A stretch of DNA of 64,000 nt. Source: Lederbergia sp. NSJ-179 (GTDB lineage: Bacteria > Bacillota > Bacilli > Bacillales > Bacillaceae_C). The stretch spans positions 1-64,000 of the forward strand of contig NZ_JALIFP010000017.1 of assembly GCF_022867885.1 (NCBI RefSeq), written 5' to 3'. Below, piece by piece: positions 1-8,708 of this stretch; within the stretch, counting starts at the first letter, position 1, and every line of letters begins with the position of its first letter. Position numbers and translations under genes: made by a program. The notes below the pieces were generated by a model that did no database searches, was not told the DNA's origin, and saw nothing but the letters and a program-made list of their open reading frames with translations.

Positions 1-221
1 TAGATCAGGGAATGTGTACAAACTTTATTAATCAATCTTGCAGTCCCATTGGAAAATTGATAGATTTCATCAATAGCCGCCTCCGTAAAAATGTCTCTTT
101 GCGCTCCGGCACTCATCAAGTGTTGCTTTACATATTCACCTACTTGAGATCGGTCGTAATTCTGGAACTTTAGAATTGTCTTCTTTTTTGAGTAGTTAGG
201 TTCCCTGCATCTCTTACTCAT
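1..221 (-). pseudogene. Fragment of ExeA/TniB-like AAA ATPase of a transposon
   Basis: Read on the minus strand, this frame is open from an ATG at 221 to the window edge. It contains YDRSQVGEYVKQHL and FSNGTARLINKVCTH, which match the C-terminal part of ExeA-type AAA ATPases that accompany DDE transposases in Bacillaceae elements. The Walker A region is missing, so the N-terminal half is lost. A short frame just upstream (minus strand, starting MNALFTYQQK near 296) could be the head of the partner transposase, which would mean an internal deletion of an insertion element. That last point is inference. Confidence 0.55.
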
Positions 222-428
222 TTGTTTGATCGTAACTTTTTATTCTTTTGTTGATAAGTAAACAGTGCGTTCATGTCGCTTTTGATGTTGCAGGCCGCGT
301 GTTGCTTACATCCATCGAGTTAACTGGAATTAGCGAGTAATTCAGTTCCAACATGGTTTATCGCTAGTATATTTCTATACGGCAAAATATTTATACTCAG
401 TACTTAGGCTATTTCTTTCTTACTAATT

Positions 429-1034
429 TTATTCTTCGACGGCGATTCCGGCAGCTTTGAAGTGTCCATAGGCAACGATTTTACTAAATTGTGATGAAAC
501 TTCTTCCACAGGAAGGGGCAAATCGTTTTTGATCCACCAAATGATGACCCCCATAAAAGCTGATACGAGATATTCGAGTAGCAATTCTTTCGATATTTTT
601 AAAGTAGATTTTCCCTGAGAAGAAGTCCAGCCCTCATTTAACTTATCTTTAATAATCTTCTCCATTTTTGACTGAAACAAATAAATTTTATTCTCTCCAA
701 CTAACATCGCTTGATAATAAGAGGTATTATGCGCAATGTGCTCCAATATAGTCTGCATGACGGTCTCGAGTGTAGAAATACTAAAAGGTCTCATGCTGAT
801 AGGACATTGAGCGATTGCGTTTTTTATTTCCTCCAATAACTCATCCACACATTTATCTAATAAATCAGGCTTATCTTGGTAATGAAGATAGAAAGTGTTT
901 CGATTGATCATTGCGCGATCGGCAATATCCTGGATCGTTATGGCTTCATAGCCTTTTTCCTGAATAAGTTCATAAAATGCCTTTCGAATCGATTGGTTCG
1001 TCCGCAATACCCTTAGATCGGTTTTCTTGTTCAT
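429..1034 (-). CDS. TetR/AcrR family transcriptional regulator
   Basis: A 201-residue one-component repressor. The N-terminal helix-turn-helix is clear (ITIQDIADRAMINRNTFYLHY, about residues 30-50), followed by the usual all-helical ligand-binding half. The ATG at 1034 is preferred to an in-frame TTG at 1052 because GAGGGG sits eight bases before it. It is divergent from the NTF2-like protein and MFS pump to its right, and a long inverted repeat at 1161-1201 lies between them, so it probably represses those genes and itself. The ligand is unknown. Confidence 0.85.
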   Translation of the reverse strand: MNKKTDLRVLRTNQSIRKAFYELIQEKGYEAITIQDIADRAMINRNTFYLHYQDKPDLLDKCVDELLEEIKNAIAQCPISMRPFSISTLETVMQTILEHIAHNTSYYQAMLVGENKIYLFQSKMEKIIKDKLNEGWTSSQGKSTLKISKELLLEYLVSAFMGVIIWWIKNDLPLPVEEVSSQFSKIVAYGHFKAAGIAVEE

Positions 1035-1128
1035 TTTTTCGTCCCCTCTCAAAAAATAAATTTAGATCGTTAAGCGACAAATTTCTACGAATTGTATATT
1101 ATCCATCAAAAACAAAAATATTGGATAT

Positions 1129-1156
1129 TGTTTATGGTATCTCCTCTTATTATAAT
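1129..1156 (+). promoter_or_regulatory. Sigma-A-like promoter for the NTF2-like gene
   Basis: TTGTTT (1129-1134), a 16-base spacer and TATAAT (1151-1156). It fires rightwards towards the gene at 1322 and is followed directly by the inverted repeat at 1161-1201. Confidence 0.5.
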
Positions 1157-1160
1157 GGGT

Positions 1161-1201
1161 ATTAGATAAATAAACAACATATCGTTCATTATTTATCTGA
1201 T
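1161..1201. promoter_or_regulatory. Candidate TetR operator, long inverted repeat
   Basis: ATTAGATAAATAA (1161-1173) and TTATTTATCTGAT (1189-1201) are inverted copies matching at 12 of 13 positions, separated by 15 bases. The repeat begins four bases downstream of a TATAAT box and lies between the divergent TetR gene and its likely target, which is where such a repressor would bind. Confidence 0.55.
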
Positions 1202-1321
1202 GCCTATAAATTTGAAGGAGGGGAAGTAAAGTGGAAGTTAATAGTTAGGAATTGGTCAATCAGGGATTATACTAATCTAACTTAAAGAATGTGAAATTTA
1301 ATAAATACGGAGGTTTTTGAA

Positions 1322-2101
1322 ATGACAATAAATACTAAAAATGAGCTTGTTCGTAAGGCAGTCGCCGTGCTGGAAAGTTTTGAGAGCGGCAACCCCGAAG
1401 CGATTACGGCTTACGTTCATCCAGATCAATATATTCAGCACAATCAGTCCTTACTCGATGGTCGTGATGCCATGCTTGGCGCACTTGATCATTTAAAGGA
1501 AATAGGTACAAAGGTAAGTGTTAAGCGTGCGTTAGTGGACGGAAATTATGTTGTACTTCATTCTGAATATGATTTTTTCGGCCCCAAAATCGTTTTTGAT
1601 ATATTTCGTTTTGAGAATGGACTGATCGTTGAACATTGGGATAATTTGCAAGAAAAGGTAGAAAAGACACCAAGCAATCATACGATGATTGACGGACCGA
1701 CCACAATTAAGGATATAGACAAGACCGTTGCAAACAAAGAATATGTTAAAAGTTTTGTAGAGAATATCTTAGTTGGAAAGAACCCAGATCTGCTTACCTC
1801 ATACTTTGATGGGGATAACTACATTCAGCATAGTCCACATATTGCAGATGGCCTTTCCGGTCTTCACGCTGCAATGCAGGCACTCGAGGAGAAAGGTATT
1901 ACATTTCAATACACTCAAGTTCATCAGATTATCGGACAAGGTGATTTTGTTCTTGTGGTGAGTGAAGGTCTATTTAATGGTCAGCATACTGCTTTCTATG
2001 ATTTGTTCCGCGTAGAGGATGGAAAAATCGCCGAGCATTGGGACGTAATCGAAACCATATTGCCGGAAGAGAAGCGAAAAAATTCGAACAGTAGATTTTG
2101 A
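1322..2101 (+). CDS. Tandem NTF2/SnoaL-like domain protein
   Basis: A 259-residue cytosolic protein made of two copies of the NTF2-like (SnoaL) fold. Repeat 1 (about 15-120) has EAITAYVHPDQYIQHN and ends VEHWDNLQEK; repeat 2 (about 145-250) has DLLTSYFDGDNYIQHS and ends AEHWDVIETI. Family members are typically about 130 residues with a hydrophobic pocket and act as small-molecule isomerases, cyclases or binding proteins, so this is an internal duplication or fusion. The start has GGAGG nine bases upstream. Beside a TetR gene and a drug-type MFS pump, a role in handling a toxic small molecule is plausible but unproven. Confidence 0.8.
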   Translation: MTINTKNELVRKAVAVLESFESGNPEAITAYVHPDQYIQHNQSLLDGRDAMLGALDHLKEIGTKVSVKRALVDGNYVVLHSEYDFFGPKIVFDIFRFENGLIVEHWDNLQEKVEKTPSNHTMIDGPTTIKDIDKTVANKEYVKSFVENILVGKNPDLLTSYFDGDNYIQHSPHIADGLSGLHAAMQALEEKGITFQYTQVHQIIGQGDFVLVVSEGLFNGQHTAFYDLFRVEDGKIAEHWDVIETILPEEKRKNSNSRF

Positions 2102-2123
2102 AGTTTGTCTAGCGGAATCGCAG

Positions 2124-2159
2124 AAAAACATCGCCACATTAAATGACGGCGATGTTTTT
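2124..2159 (+). terminator. Rho-independent terminator
   Basis: AAAAACATCGCC (2124-2135) pairs perfectly with GGCGATGTTTTT (2148-2159), ending in a T run. It lies just after the NTF2-like gene and may limit read-through into the MFS gene. Confidence 0.8.
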
Positions 2160-2255
2160 CGTATCACAGACATATCTGAGCGATAAATTAATCATCAAAG
2201 AAATAAAAGAGTGTTGCTTCAACAATGCTTAACTAAAGAAATGAGGTATCTCTTA

Positions 2256-3653
2256 ATGCAAACCAATCATAGAATTCAAAGGAATAATGAAGAGTTATTA
2301 TTAGGCGTTCTTGTCTTTACACTCATTATCGCCGTCATGAATTTAACCATGTTTAATGTTGTACTTCCAGATATCAGTAAACAGTTTCAGCTTTCACTAT
2401 CACAAGCAGGCTGGATCGTCACGAGTTATATGATTGTCTATGCAATTGGCTCGTTAACTTATGGAAAATTGTCAGACACATATAGCTTAAAGAATTTGTT
2501 GACCTTTGGTCTATTACTTTTTGCAATTGGATCAGTTGTTGGTTTGGTGGCTATTAAATTTTTGATGCTTATTGTGGGACGAATTGTACAAGCAGCTGGT
2601 GCATCTGTCATTCCAGCGATTTCAATGATCGTTCCGGTTCGTTACTTTTCACCCGAAAAACGTGGACGTGCTTTGGGTACCGTTGCAATCGGGTTCGCAC
2701 TAGGTTCGGCTTTAGGTCCGATTGTGGCCGGGGTGACAAGCAGTATGTGGAACTGGAAAGTTTTATTTGTGATTTCCCTTCTATCGTTGCTGACATTGCC
2801 AATGTATCGTAAATATTTAAATGATGAAAAGCGGAGTGCCGGCAAAATGGATTTTATCGGCGGAACACTTTTGGCAGGTACAGTAGCCACCTTGTTACTG
2901 GCTTTAACAAATGGGAATATATGGTTTGTTACGACCGGGACCATTTTCTTTATTTTGTTCTTATTACGTATTTTCTACGCTTCAGCGCCATTTATAGATC
3001 CGGCTATATTTCGAAACAAATCGTTTTCATTCAGTCTTATCATTGCTTTCGTAATGATTGGAGTTAGCTTTGCTATTCCATTTATTACACCTCAGTTACT
3101 CTCTTCTATAAACCAATTGTCAGCGGCTTTCATTGGAATTGTTATGTCGCCGGCAGCTCTTGTGGCTGCATTATTGGGACGGAGGGGAGGACAGTTGGCT
3201 GATGAAAAGGGAAATCCGTTTCTTGTGTATACTGCAGCAACACTTCTTATTATCGGTTTTATCTGTTTGTCTTCAGTCGTCGGCATGTCGCCAGTCCTTA
3301 TTGCAATCTTTCTTATTTTTGCTGTCCTAGGTCAGTCATTCATGCTAATCGCTATGTCGAACACTGTTTCACAAACGCTATCAAAAGAGCATACGGGAGT
3401 AGGAATGGGTTTGTTTACCATGATCACTTTTATTTCAGCAGCTGTATCAACAGCTGCGATCGGCAAGGTACTTGATTTTGGCACATCGACCATTCGCTTA
3501 AATCCGCTAAATCAAAATAGCGCTTCTTTTATATATAGCAACATTTTTCTAGCACTAGCCATTCTAGTTGTTGTGACGGTTACATTTTATTATGTACAAT
3601 TTGGGCGTAAAAAGGCTAAGGTCAAAAAATTCTTAAGGGAGAAAGTTGAATGA
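2256..3653 (+). CDS. MFS efflux transporter, DHA2/Tet(K/L)-like
   Basis: A 465-residue inner-membrane drug:proton antiporter of the 14-helix type. Visible landmarks are the motif A variant YGKLSDTYSLK after helix 2, RIVQAAGASVIPA in helix 4 and the antiporter motif C-like GFALGSALGPIVAG in helix 5. The overall layout resembles Tet(K)/Tet(L) and QacA relatives. The ATG at 2256 is chosen over the GTG at 2211 because GAGGT precedes it by eight bases. The substrate cannot be told from sequence. It is probably controlled by the TetR at 429-1034. Confidence 0.85.
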   Translation: MQTNHRIQRNNEELLLGVLVFTLIIAVMNLTMFNVVLPDISKQFQLSLSQAGWIVTSYMIVYAIGSLTYGKLSDTYSLKNLLTFGLLLFAIGSVVGLVAIKFLMLIVGRIVQAAGASVIPAISMIVPVRYFSPEKRGRALGTVAIGFALGSALGPIVAGVTSSMWNWKVLFVISLLSLLTLPMYRKYLNDEKRSAGKMDFIGGTLLAGTVATLLLALTNGNIWFVTTGTIFFILFLLRIFYASAPFIDPAIFRNKSFSFSLIIAFVMIGVSFAIPFITPQLLSSINQLSAAFIGIVMSPAALVAALLGRRGGQLADEKGNPFLVYTAATLLIIGFICLSSVVGMSPVLIAIFLIFAVLGQSFMLIAMSNTVSQTLSKEHTGVGMGLFTMITFISAAVSTAAIGKVLDFGTSTIRLNPLNQNSASFIYSNIFLALAILVVVTVTFYYVQFGRKKAKVKKFLREKVE

Positions 3654-3665
3654 ACAAAAGTAAGA

Positions 3666-3688
3666 GCCACTCCAGAGTAAGGAGTGGC
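3666..3688 (+). terminator. Terminator hairpin after the MFS gene
   Basis: GCCACTCC (3666-3673) and GGAGTGGC (3681-3688) form a perfect 8-bp stem with a 7-base loop. The T tract is weak. Confidence 0.6.
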
Positions 3689-3954
3689 CCATTCTTCTAT
3701 GTTGATAAATATCTTTTTGTGGTTCGATGATGTTTTGTGCTTTGATACTGTACAGTGAATCGTACCACAAGTAGGTTAATTCAATACTCAATAGTCACGA
3801 GGAATTTTGAGTATACAATATATTTTTTTCTCACCAACCCGCCATTAAAATGGTTATCTCTTTAGTAGGCACATTCAAATAAATAACTAGTCAATTAATG
3901 GAAAAAGATACAAAACTATCCTTTGGTTATGTTTTAATGTAATGGAGAGAAAAC

Positions 3955-4390
3955 AAAAAACAAACCAAAGGATATAGATACTATGATACTGAACTTTTTT
4001 GCAAAATTCAAAGACATATACATGATACTATCCATAAATTAACTGGTTCAGATAAAACAATAGCCTTGGCCAAACCCGCCAAAGCTTATGGAAGAGGTGG
4101 TCAATCATTTGTAGCTGAGGAATTTAACGTTAGTCGGGATACCATTAGAAAGGGCCTTTACGAGCTGGAAACAGGAATCTGTTGTGAAGATGCTTTTCAT
4201 TTGAGAGGCAGAAAAAAGGCGGAAGAAAAATTATCGAATCTTCTAAAGGACATAAAGGAAATCGTGGATAGTCAGAGTCAGAGCCAGACAGACCCGACTT
4301 TTTACCAGACTTACTGTTGAGCAAATAAGGGAACAACTGATTGAAAAAGGCTATACAGAATTTTTTCTAAAGTCTCTCTTTTGCGAAAAC
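3955..4390 (+). pseudogene. ISAzo13-type transposase remnant
   Basis: The frame from about 3955 to 4300 reads TIALAKPAKAYGRGGQSF, then FNVSRDTIRKGLYELETG and RGRKKAEEKLSNLLKDI. These match the N-terminal DNA-binding region of ISAzo13-family transposases. At about 4300 the frame shifts: the continuation FTRLTVEQIREQLIEKGYTE is found in another frame up to about 4370, and the DDE catalytic domain is missing. It is a dead insertion-sequence relic. Confidence 0.65.
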
Positions 4391-4650
4391 TGGCTTATTA
4401 TTATTTTTAATGTACCTAATTCAGAGATGTATAGGAACTAGTTTTTAAAATGAGAGAGCACGATGGGTGAACAATTATAATTATAAAATAAAAGTGGGCT
4501 GAGGCTTTGGGGAGTGAGGAGGTATCACTGATAATAGAGGTGATATCTCATTTTATTTTAAAAGGGTGTTCAAAAAGTCCCGCAAAAATGACAATGCGAA
4601 TTTCTTCGTTGGCTTGTTTCTCCGCTGCTCATGTATTCAGGATAAGGATC

Positions 4651-4685
4651 TTCTGTGTTGCCCACGTTTTGTGGGCAACACAGAA
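4651..4685. repeat. Perfect 15-bp inverted repeat
   Basis: TTCTGTGTTGCCCAC (4651-4665) and GTGGGCAACACAGAA (4671-4685) are exact inverted copies with a 5-base loop. There is no T tract on either side, so it looks more like an element end or structured RNA than a plain terminator. Confidence 0.7.
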
Positions 4686-4712
4686 GTCAGCATATTGATT
4701 AAAATAATATGG

Positions 4713-4748
4713 TTCCCTACCAAAAATAAAATTTGGTAGGGGAATTTT
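4713..4748. terminator. Terminator-like hairpin
   Basis: TTCCCTACCAAA (4713-4724) pairs with TTTGGTAGGGGAA (4732-4744, one extra G), followed by TTTT on the plus strand. It sits about 50 bases beyond the end of the minus-strand decarboxylase gene and may stop transcription from either side. Confidence 0.55.
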
Positions 4749-4793
4749 AGATATGTCTAACACTTACTTCTTAAACAAATTGGTTCGGTTGTA

Positions 4794-5999
4794 TTACCTA
4801 CTCTTTCTGGGGGAGTCGGGATACCCCGGATATGAAACTATATATTGTTTTTCCTTTCGCAACGCATTCATTAATTCCGGTCCTACATTTAGGTTCTGTT
4901 GTACTATTTGATGAGGGGTAAGCGCCATCCACTGATTTAGTGAAACATCTTCAAAGCGGTCACTCTTAAACATCTCCAAAGCCCACACGGTTTGATTACC
5001 TGTGTTTTGGATGTAGTGACCAAAGGCACGCGGTACATATCCTACATCCCCAGCACGATAATTGAAAGTACGAGCCGTACCATTCGGTGCCATAACCGTC
5101 ATGCGAGCTGTACCTGAGATATAATATTGCCATTCATCATTGTTTGGATGCCAATGCATTTCTCTCATTGCGCCCGGTTTGATTTCCAACAAAGAAGCAG
5201 CAATTTGAGTGGCAATAGGAAAGTTGGTTGAATCGACTATACGTACGGTACTCCCGCCCGGAGTAACAATGGGCTGTTGTGCAAGTAGTCGATGTGTAAA
5301 GGTTTCTGGTACCATACCTTGTGGGTCTGCTACCTGTTGACTTTCGAGTGGACCAGGAATAGTTCCTTGGAAAATGTATAGTTGATGATTTGGAATATGG
5401 GCAAAAGCGCTTGTTGGAACACCGAAATTAGCTGAAAGGACGTCCTTTGGCGTATGTGAGAACCAATCGGAGATACTTAAAGTATTGAGGTCAGAGAAGT
5501 TACCGTCAGGAAAGGCGAGCAAAAATTCGCAACCTTCTTCCAATCCTTGAATTGAATGTGGAATTCCAGGAGGGAAGTACCATAGGTCTCCTTTGCCTAC
5601 GTCAGCAATGAAGTTCCTCCCGTTCTGGTCAACTGATGTAATGCGTGCTCGCCCCACAAGCATGATTGCCCATTCCGCTTGCTGATGCCAATGTAATTCA
5701 CGCACACCACCTGGAGTAAGAGCCATATTCACCCCAGAAATCGTGGTCGCAATTGGAAGTTGTCTAACTGTCACTTCGCGTGACCAGCCACCATGATTTA
5801 ACTGCATATGGGAATCGGAGAAAGAAAACTTTAAGTTAGGAAGCATCCCAGCATCGGTGGCGGGCGGAACAAGCATGTCGGGGTTCTCGTAGTCTCGCAT
5901 AATGTCCCTTGGACCTAAATCCCACCAACCAGCGCCATCATTCCTTATCGGTTGTGGTATATTTCCGAAGAAGGCTTGATTTCGTGGTCTATTTTCCAT
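4794..5999 (-). CDS. Bicupin oxalate decarboxylase-like protein
   Basis: A 401-residue two-cupin, Mn-dependent enzyme of the OxdC/OxdD family, which converts oxalate to formate and CO2. Both metal sites are intact: H103, H105, E109 and H148 in cupin 1 (HWHQQAEW) and H282, H284, E289 and H328 in cupin 2 (HWHPNNDEW). The paired arginines before each HWH motif are present, as is the cupin 2 glutamate in ALEMF. The flexible lid, SENST in B. subtilis OxdC with a catalytic Glu, here reads SDLNT (169-173), so Glu is replaced by Asp. The ATG at 5999 has AAAGGTGA at good spacing; GTG/ATG codons at 6011/6008 are alternatives. No signal peptide. Confidence 0.9.
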   Translation of the reverse strand: MENRPRNQAFFGNIPQPIRNDGAGWWDLGPRDIMRDYENPDMLVPPATDAGMLPNLKFSFSDSHMQLNHGGWSREVTVRQLPIATTISGVNMALTPGGVRELHWHQQAEWAIMLVGRARITSVDQNGRNFIADVGKGDLWYFPPGIPHSIQGLEEGCEFLLAFPDGNFSDLNTLSISDWFSHTPKDVLSANFGVPTSAFAHIPNHQLYIFQGTIPGPLESQQVADPQGMVPETFTHRLLAQQPIVTPGGSTVRIVDSTNFPIATQIAASLLEIKPGAMREMHWHPNNDEWQYYISGTARMTVMAPNGTARTFNYRAGDVGYVPRAFGHYIQNTGNQTVWALEMFKSDRFEDVSLNQWMALTPHQIVQQNLNVGPELMNALRKEKQYIVSYPGYPDSPRKSR

Positions 6000-6011
6000 A
6001 CGGTTCATCAC

Positions 6012-6173
6012 CTTTCTCGCTGTGTATTAGTCTAATCTTATGCAGAGTAAGTTGAAATTATAATTTGTCCTCTTTGGTAGGAATTATTATTTCAAATTAT
6101 AATGCTGCATTAAATTAATTAATTGACAGTAAAAGAGTAGATTCCGAAGCAAAACCGGACGAAGCATTCTGCG
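6012..6173. other. Upstream region of the decarboxylase gene
   Basis: AT-rich and without a gene. A loose inverted repeat (TTATAATTTG near 6060 and CAAATTATAA near 6094) lies about 60-100 bases before the decarboxylase start and could be a control site. This is speculative. Confidence 0.3.
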
Positions 6174-6332
6174 ATAAACCCCGGCGTATACAGCGCTGGG
6201 GATGTGGCATCGCAAATGCATCAGACGATTGCTGCCGCTTCTATGGGCGCATTTACTGCAGCGTTCATAAACAATGAACTTAAAATAGAGGCTTGGAGAA
6301 AAAACGGGGGGAGATTTTTACCAAAAGAATAA
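6174..6332 (+). pseudogene. C-terminal remnant of a thioredoxin-reductase-like flavoprotein
   Basis: The plus-strand frame reads NPGVYSAGDVASQMHQTIAA then GAFTAAFINNEL and a stop. This is the second FAD-contact motif (GVYxAGD) and final helix of the pyridine nucleotide-disulfide oxidoreductase / TrxB-like family. The preceding 250 or so residues are absent and there is no start, so this is a deletion relic. Confidence 0.75.
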
Positions 6333-6420
6333 TGAAGTAAAAAAAACATCCTCAGAATCTGCACGGGATTAACTGGAGTTTCTACTCGATAAAGAAATGT
6401 CCGGGGCGAAAAAGACCACG

Positions 6421-6457
6421 AAACTCAACCAATAATCCAGATACTTGGCTGAGTTTT
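6421..6457. terminator. Terminator-like hairpin
   Basis: AAACTCAACCAA (6421-6432) pairs with TTGGCTGAGTTTT (6445-6457) with one mismatch. It lies between the plus-strand flavoprotein relic and the end of the minus-strand MFS gene. Confidence 0.55.
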
Positions 6458-6537
6458 GTCAAAATGGCCATATATTTTGTGAATCGTTGCCGTACCGTAA
6501 TAATAGAAGATTGTTTCATCATAAATTTACCCTGTGT

Positions 6538-7947
6538 TTAACTTTTTGCCTCGGCTTGATGGCTCACGAGGTTTAATGAGCGATCTAACAAGGTAATCAA
6601 GATGAGGACCAAGGTAACGCCGCCACAAAATAAACCAATATGGTGAATCCCTGGTGTATTCGCCCCGGATTTCAGAAACAGGCCGTTTGCCGCAGAAGCT
6701 AAGATAGCGCCCAAGTACATAAACGTTCGGAGTAAACCGGCTGAAGCACCAATTTGTCTTCGATTCGCTTGATAATAGACGGCATTTTGGTTACCCAGAT
6801 TCAGCAAGCCTTGTGGTATCCCTAACAGAAGAACAATTATGGCTATAAATACAACACTCGTTGTATGATGTGTAAAGAGCAGCAATGTAACAGCAATGAA
6901 TTGAACAATGCTGCCGGCAATCAATTTTAAACGGATGGCGGGACTTTTTCCTGTCACCTGGGTCACGATAATCGCCGTTAAAGACATGGGCAACATCAAC
7001 AGCCCACCAATGGAGGCGGATAGCCCCCTTCCGTCTTCCAGCCATTGAGGGAATCCATAAATGAAGGAATAAGCAACTAAACCTGAAAGTAAACCTCTGG
7101 CATAAGTGAGTACCAGGGGGATATTTCCGCTGAATACGCGAATATCGATAAAAGGATTTTTCATTTTCAACTCGGCAATCACAAAAATCCCCCCTGCTAT
7201 TACCGCAACCAATAGAAAAGCACTCTTCGACAAACCTGGATTCATCAAAAACAGCAAAAGAGTGGTTAAGGTGATGCCAAATAAAATGATTCCCGTAAAA
7301 TCAATAGAAAGGAGCTTTTTCTCTTCTCCGGCGGCCTTTGATGAGACCTTTGGGAAGCGGAAGTAGCCCAATAGAATACAAGCAAGCGATAAAGGGATAT
7401 TGACGATAAAGATACTTTGCCAGCCCCCGGTACCAATGAGCACGCCCCCTAATGCAGGCCCGATCACGGCAATCGTTTGGTTCGCAATCCCGAGCGTTGC
7501 CAGTATGCTACTTGGGCTTTCTTCGCCTGTTCGTTCAGCTTCACTGCGAATAAGATACATGGATGCGGGATAACCGGCACAGGTTCCCAACCCGAGTAGA
7601 ATTCTTGCAACGACCAGCCACCAAAAACTCGGGGCAAAAATGGCGATGAAACTGGAGATTCCGACTAGAGATGTTGCAATTAAAAAGAGCAACCGGGGAC
7701 CGAAAAGATCAATCAGCTTCCCAACCACAGGCTGCCCAATCGCAGTGGCAAGATATAAAGCGGAAACAAGCCATGCTGTTTGCGAAGGCGGAACATCAAA
7801 TGCCTGCCCAATTGGAATTAACGCCACTGACATAATAGAAGAGTTGATAGGATTGAGGATTGAACCTAAAATCATGGGCAATATCAGTTTTTGATTAAAA
7901 TGATTATTACTTGCAGCCTCGTTTTTCTTATTTCCAGCGTAAAACAA
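6538..7947 (-). CDS. MFS transporter, DHA2 (EmrB/QacA-type)
   Basis: A 469-residue inner-membrane protein with about 14 predicted helices. Landmarks are GKLIDLFGPR (motif A) after helix 2, RILLGLGTCAGYPAS in helix 4 and a motif C-like region AVIGPALGGVLIG in helix 5. The TTG start at 7947 is supported by GGAAGG eight bases upstream; no better start follows closely. It lies 72 bases downstream of the isochorismatase-fold gene on the same strand, so the two are probably one operon under the divergent TetR. The substrate is unknown. Confidence 0.85.
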   Translation of the reverse strand: MFYAGNKKNEAASNNHFNQKLILPMILGSILNPINSSIMSVALIPIGQAFDVPPSQTAWLVSALYLATAIGQPVVGKLIDLFGPRLLFLIATSLVGISSFIAIFAPSFWWLVVARILLGLGTCAGYPASMYLIRSEAERTGEESPSSILATLGIANQTIAVIGPALGGVLIGTGGWQSIFIVNIPLSLACILLGYFRFPKVSSKAAGEEKKLLSIDFTGIILFGITLTTLLLFLMNPGLSKSAFLLVAVIAGGIFVIAELKMKNPFIDIRVFSGNIPLVLTYARGLLSGLVAYSFIYGFPQWLEDGRGLSASIGGLLMLPMSLTAIIVTQVTGKSPAIRLKLIAGSIVQFIAVTLLLFTHHTTSVVFIAIIVLLLGIPQGLLNLGNQNAVYYQANRRQIGASAGLLRTFMYLGAILASAANGLFLKSGANTPGIHHIGLFCGGVTLVLILITLLDRSLNLVSHQAEAKS

Positions 7948-7982
7948 GTTTTTTTCCTTCCTTCGATAATCCGATTTAGTCA

Positions 7983-8011
7983 GGCCTGTTCCACCGTTTC
8001 CGAAACAGGCC
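7983..8011. terminator. Intergenic hairpin within the hydrolase-MFS operon
   Basis: GGCCTGTT (7983-7990) and AACAGGCC (8004-8011) form an 8-bp stem between two same-strand genes. Without a T run on the minus strand it may act as an attenuator or processing site rather than a full terminator. Confidence 0.4.
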
Positions 8012-8019
8012 CTTGTTGT

Positions 8020-8589
8020 TCAATCCAATGTGTCGATCCAGGCGTCGACCGTCATTACATTTGCCTGCACAGGGAATAATTTCTCCATCAGCATGTGATG
8101 AACTTCAGGATCGCCATCATGACAGGCATCCTTTAGTACGGTTAGTGAATAATCTTTATCTGCAGCCTCCCGCAATGTCGATAGCACGACACCGCTCGTG
8201 GTAATACCGCTAAGAATGAGTGTATCGATTTCCTGAGCGCTCAGGATGACCTCAAGATTGCTGCCGGAAAAGGCGCTCACCCGATATTTTGTGACAACCG
8301 GTTCGTTTTCTAGAGGCTTAACGGATGGATGAATCTGTGTCGCTTCATCGAAAATCGTCATACCGCCATATTCGGCAACCCGGGCATAAATTGGACTTTG
8401 TCGGTTGAGTTCCGGATAACCTTTGCTGAATCCGAGACGTATAAAAATAACCGGGATATTGTGTGCACGGGCACTTGCAATCGCTTTTTGATTTGGCTGC
8501 AGCACCTCCTCGTTTCTGGCAAAACGTGATACCATCCCGTTTTGCATATCCATGACCAATAATGCAGCTTTTCCAGAATGATTTTGCAT
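8020..8589 (-). CDS. Isochorismatase-fold hydrolase lacking the usual cysteine
   Basis: A 189-residue protein of the isochorismatase/nicotinamidase superfamily. Asp14 (LLVMDMQNG) and Lys101 (VVTKYRVSAF) of the Asp-Lys-Cys triad are present, but the Cys position after the GITTSG loop is Val134 (GITTSGVVLST). Members without this Cys include true isochorismatases such as EntB and a large TSGVVL subgroup of unknown substrate. So a cysteine-amidase role is unlikely, and the reaction cannot be named. It is first in an operon with an MFS pump and is divergent from a TetR gene with two palindromic operators between them. Confidence 0.8.
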   Translation of the reverse strand: MQNHSGKAALLVMDMQNGMVSRFARNEEVLQPNQKAIASARAHNIPVIFIRLGFSKGYPELNRQSPIYARVAEYGGMTIFDEATQIHPSVKPLENEPVVTKYRVSAFSGSNLEVILSAQEIDTLILSGITTSGVVLSTLREAADKDYSLTVLKDACHDGDPEVHHMLMEKLFPVQANVMTVDAWIDTLD

Positions 8590-8629
8590 GAATTGTCAAC
8601 TCCCGTTTATTTGGTTAATATTAAGAAGT

Positions 8630-8641
8630 GGAGATATCTCC
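8630..8641. promoter_or_regulatory. TetR operator copy 1
   Basis: GGAGATATCTCC is a perfect 12-bp palindrome in the divergent intergenic region. A second, near-identical copy is centred 26 bases away, which suits two repressor dimers on one DNA face. Confidence 0.7.
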
Positions 8642-8654
8642 ATTTCATAATAAA

Positions 8655-8668
8655 CGGAGATGTCTCCG
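8655..8668. promoter_or_regulatory. TetR operator copy 2
   Basis: CGGAGATGTCTCCG is palindromic except for the central pair and repeats the core of copy 1. It lies about 40 bases before the TetR start codon and so probably gives autoregulation. Confidence 0.7.
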
Positions 8669-8708
8669 ATTGTCAAGGGTTTGCTTTGAATTTTTGGGAG
8701 TGATGAAG

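Larger units (their letters stand above)
4391..4793. other. Non-coding stretch with two strong hairpins
   Basis: No convincing gene. It holds the sequence GTGTTCAAAAAGTCC (about 4566), which resembles the end of an insertion element, then a perfect 15-bp hairpin and a terminator-like hairpin listed separately. It probably represents insertion-sequence debris downstream of the decarboxylase gene. Confidence 0.4.
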
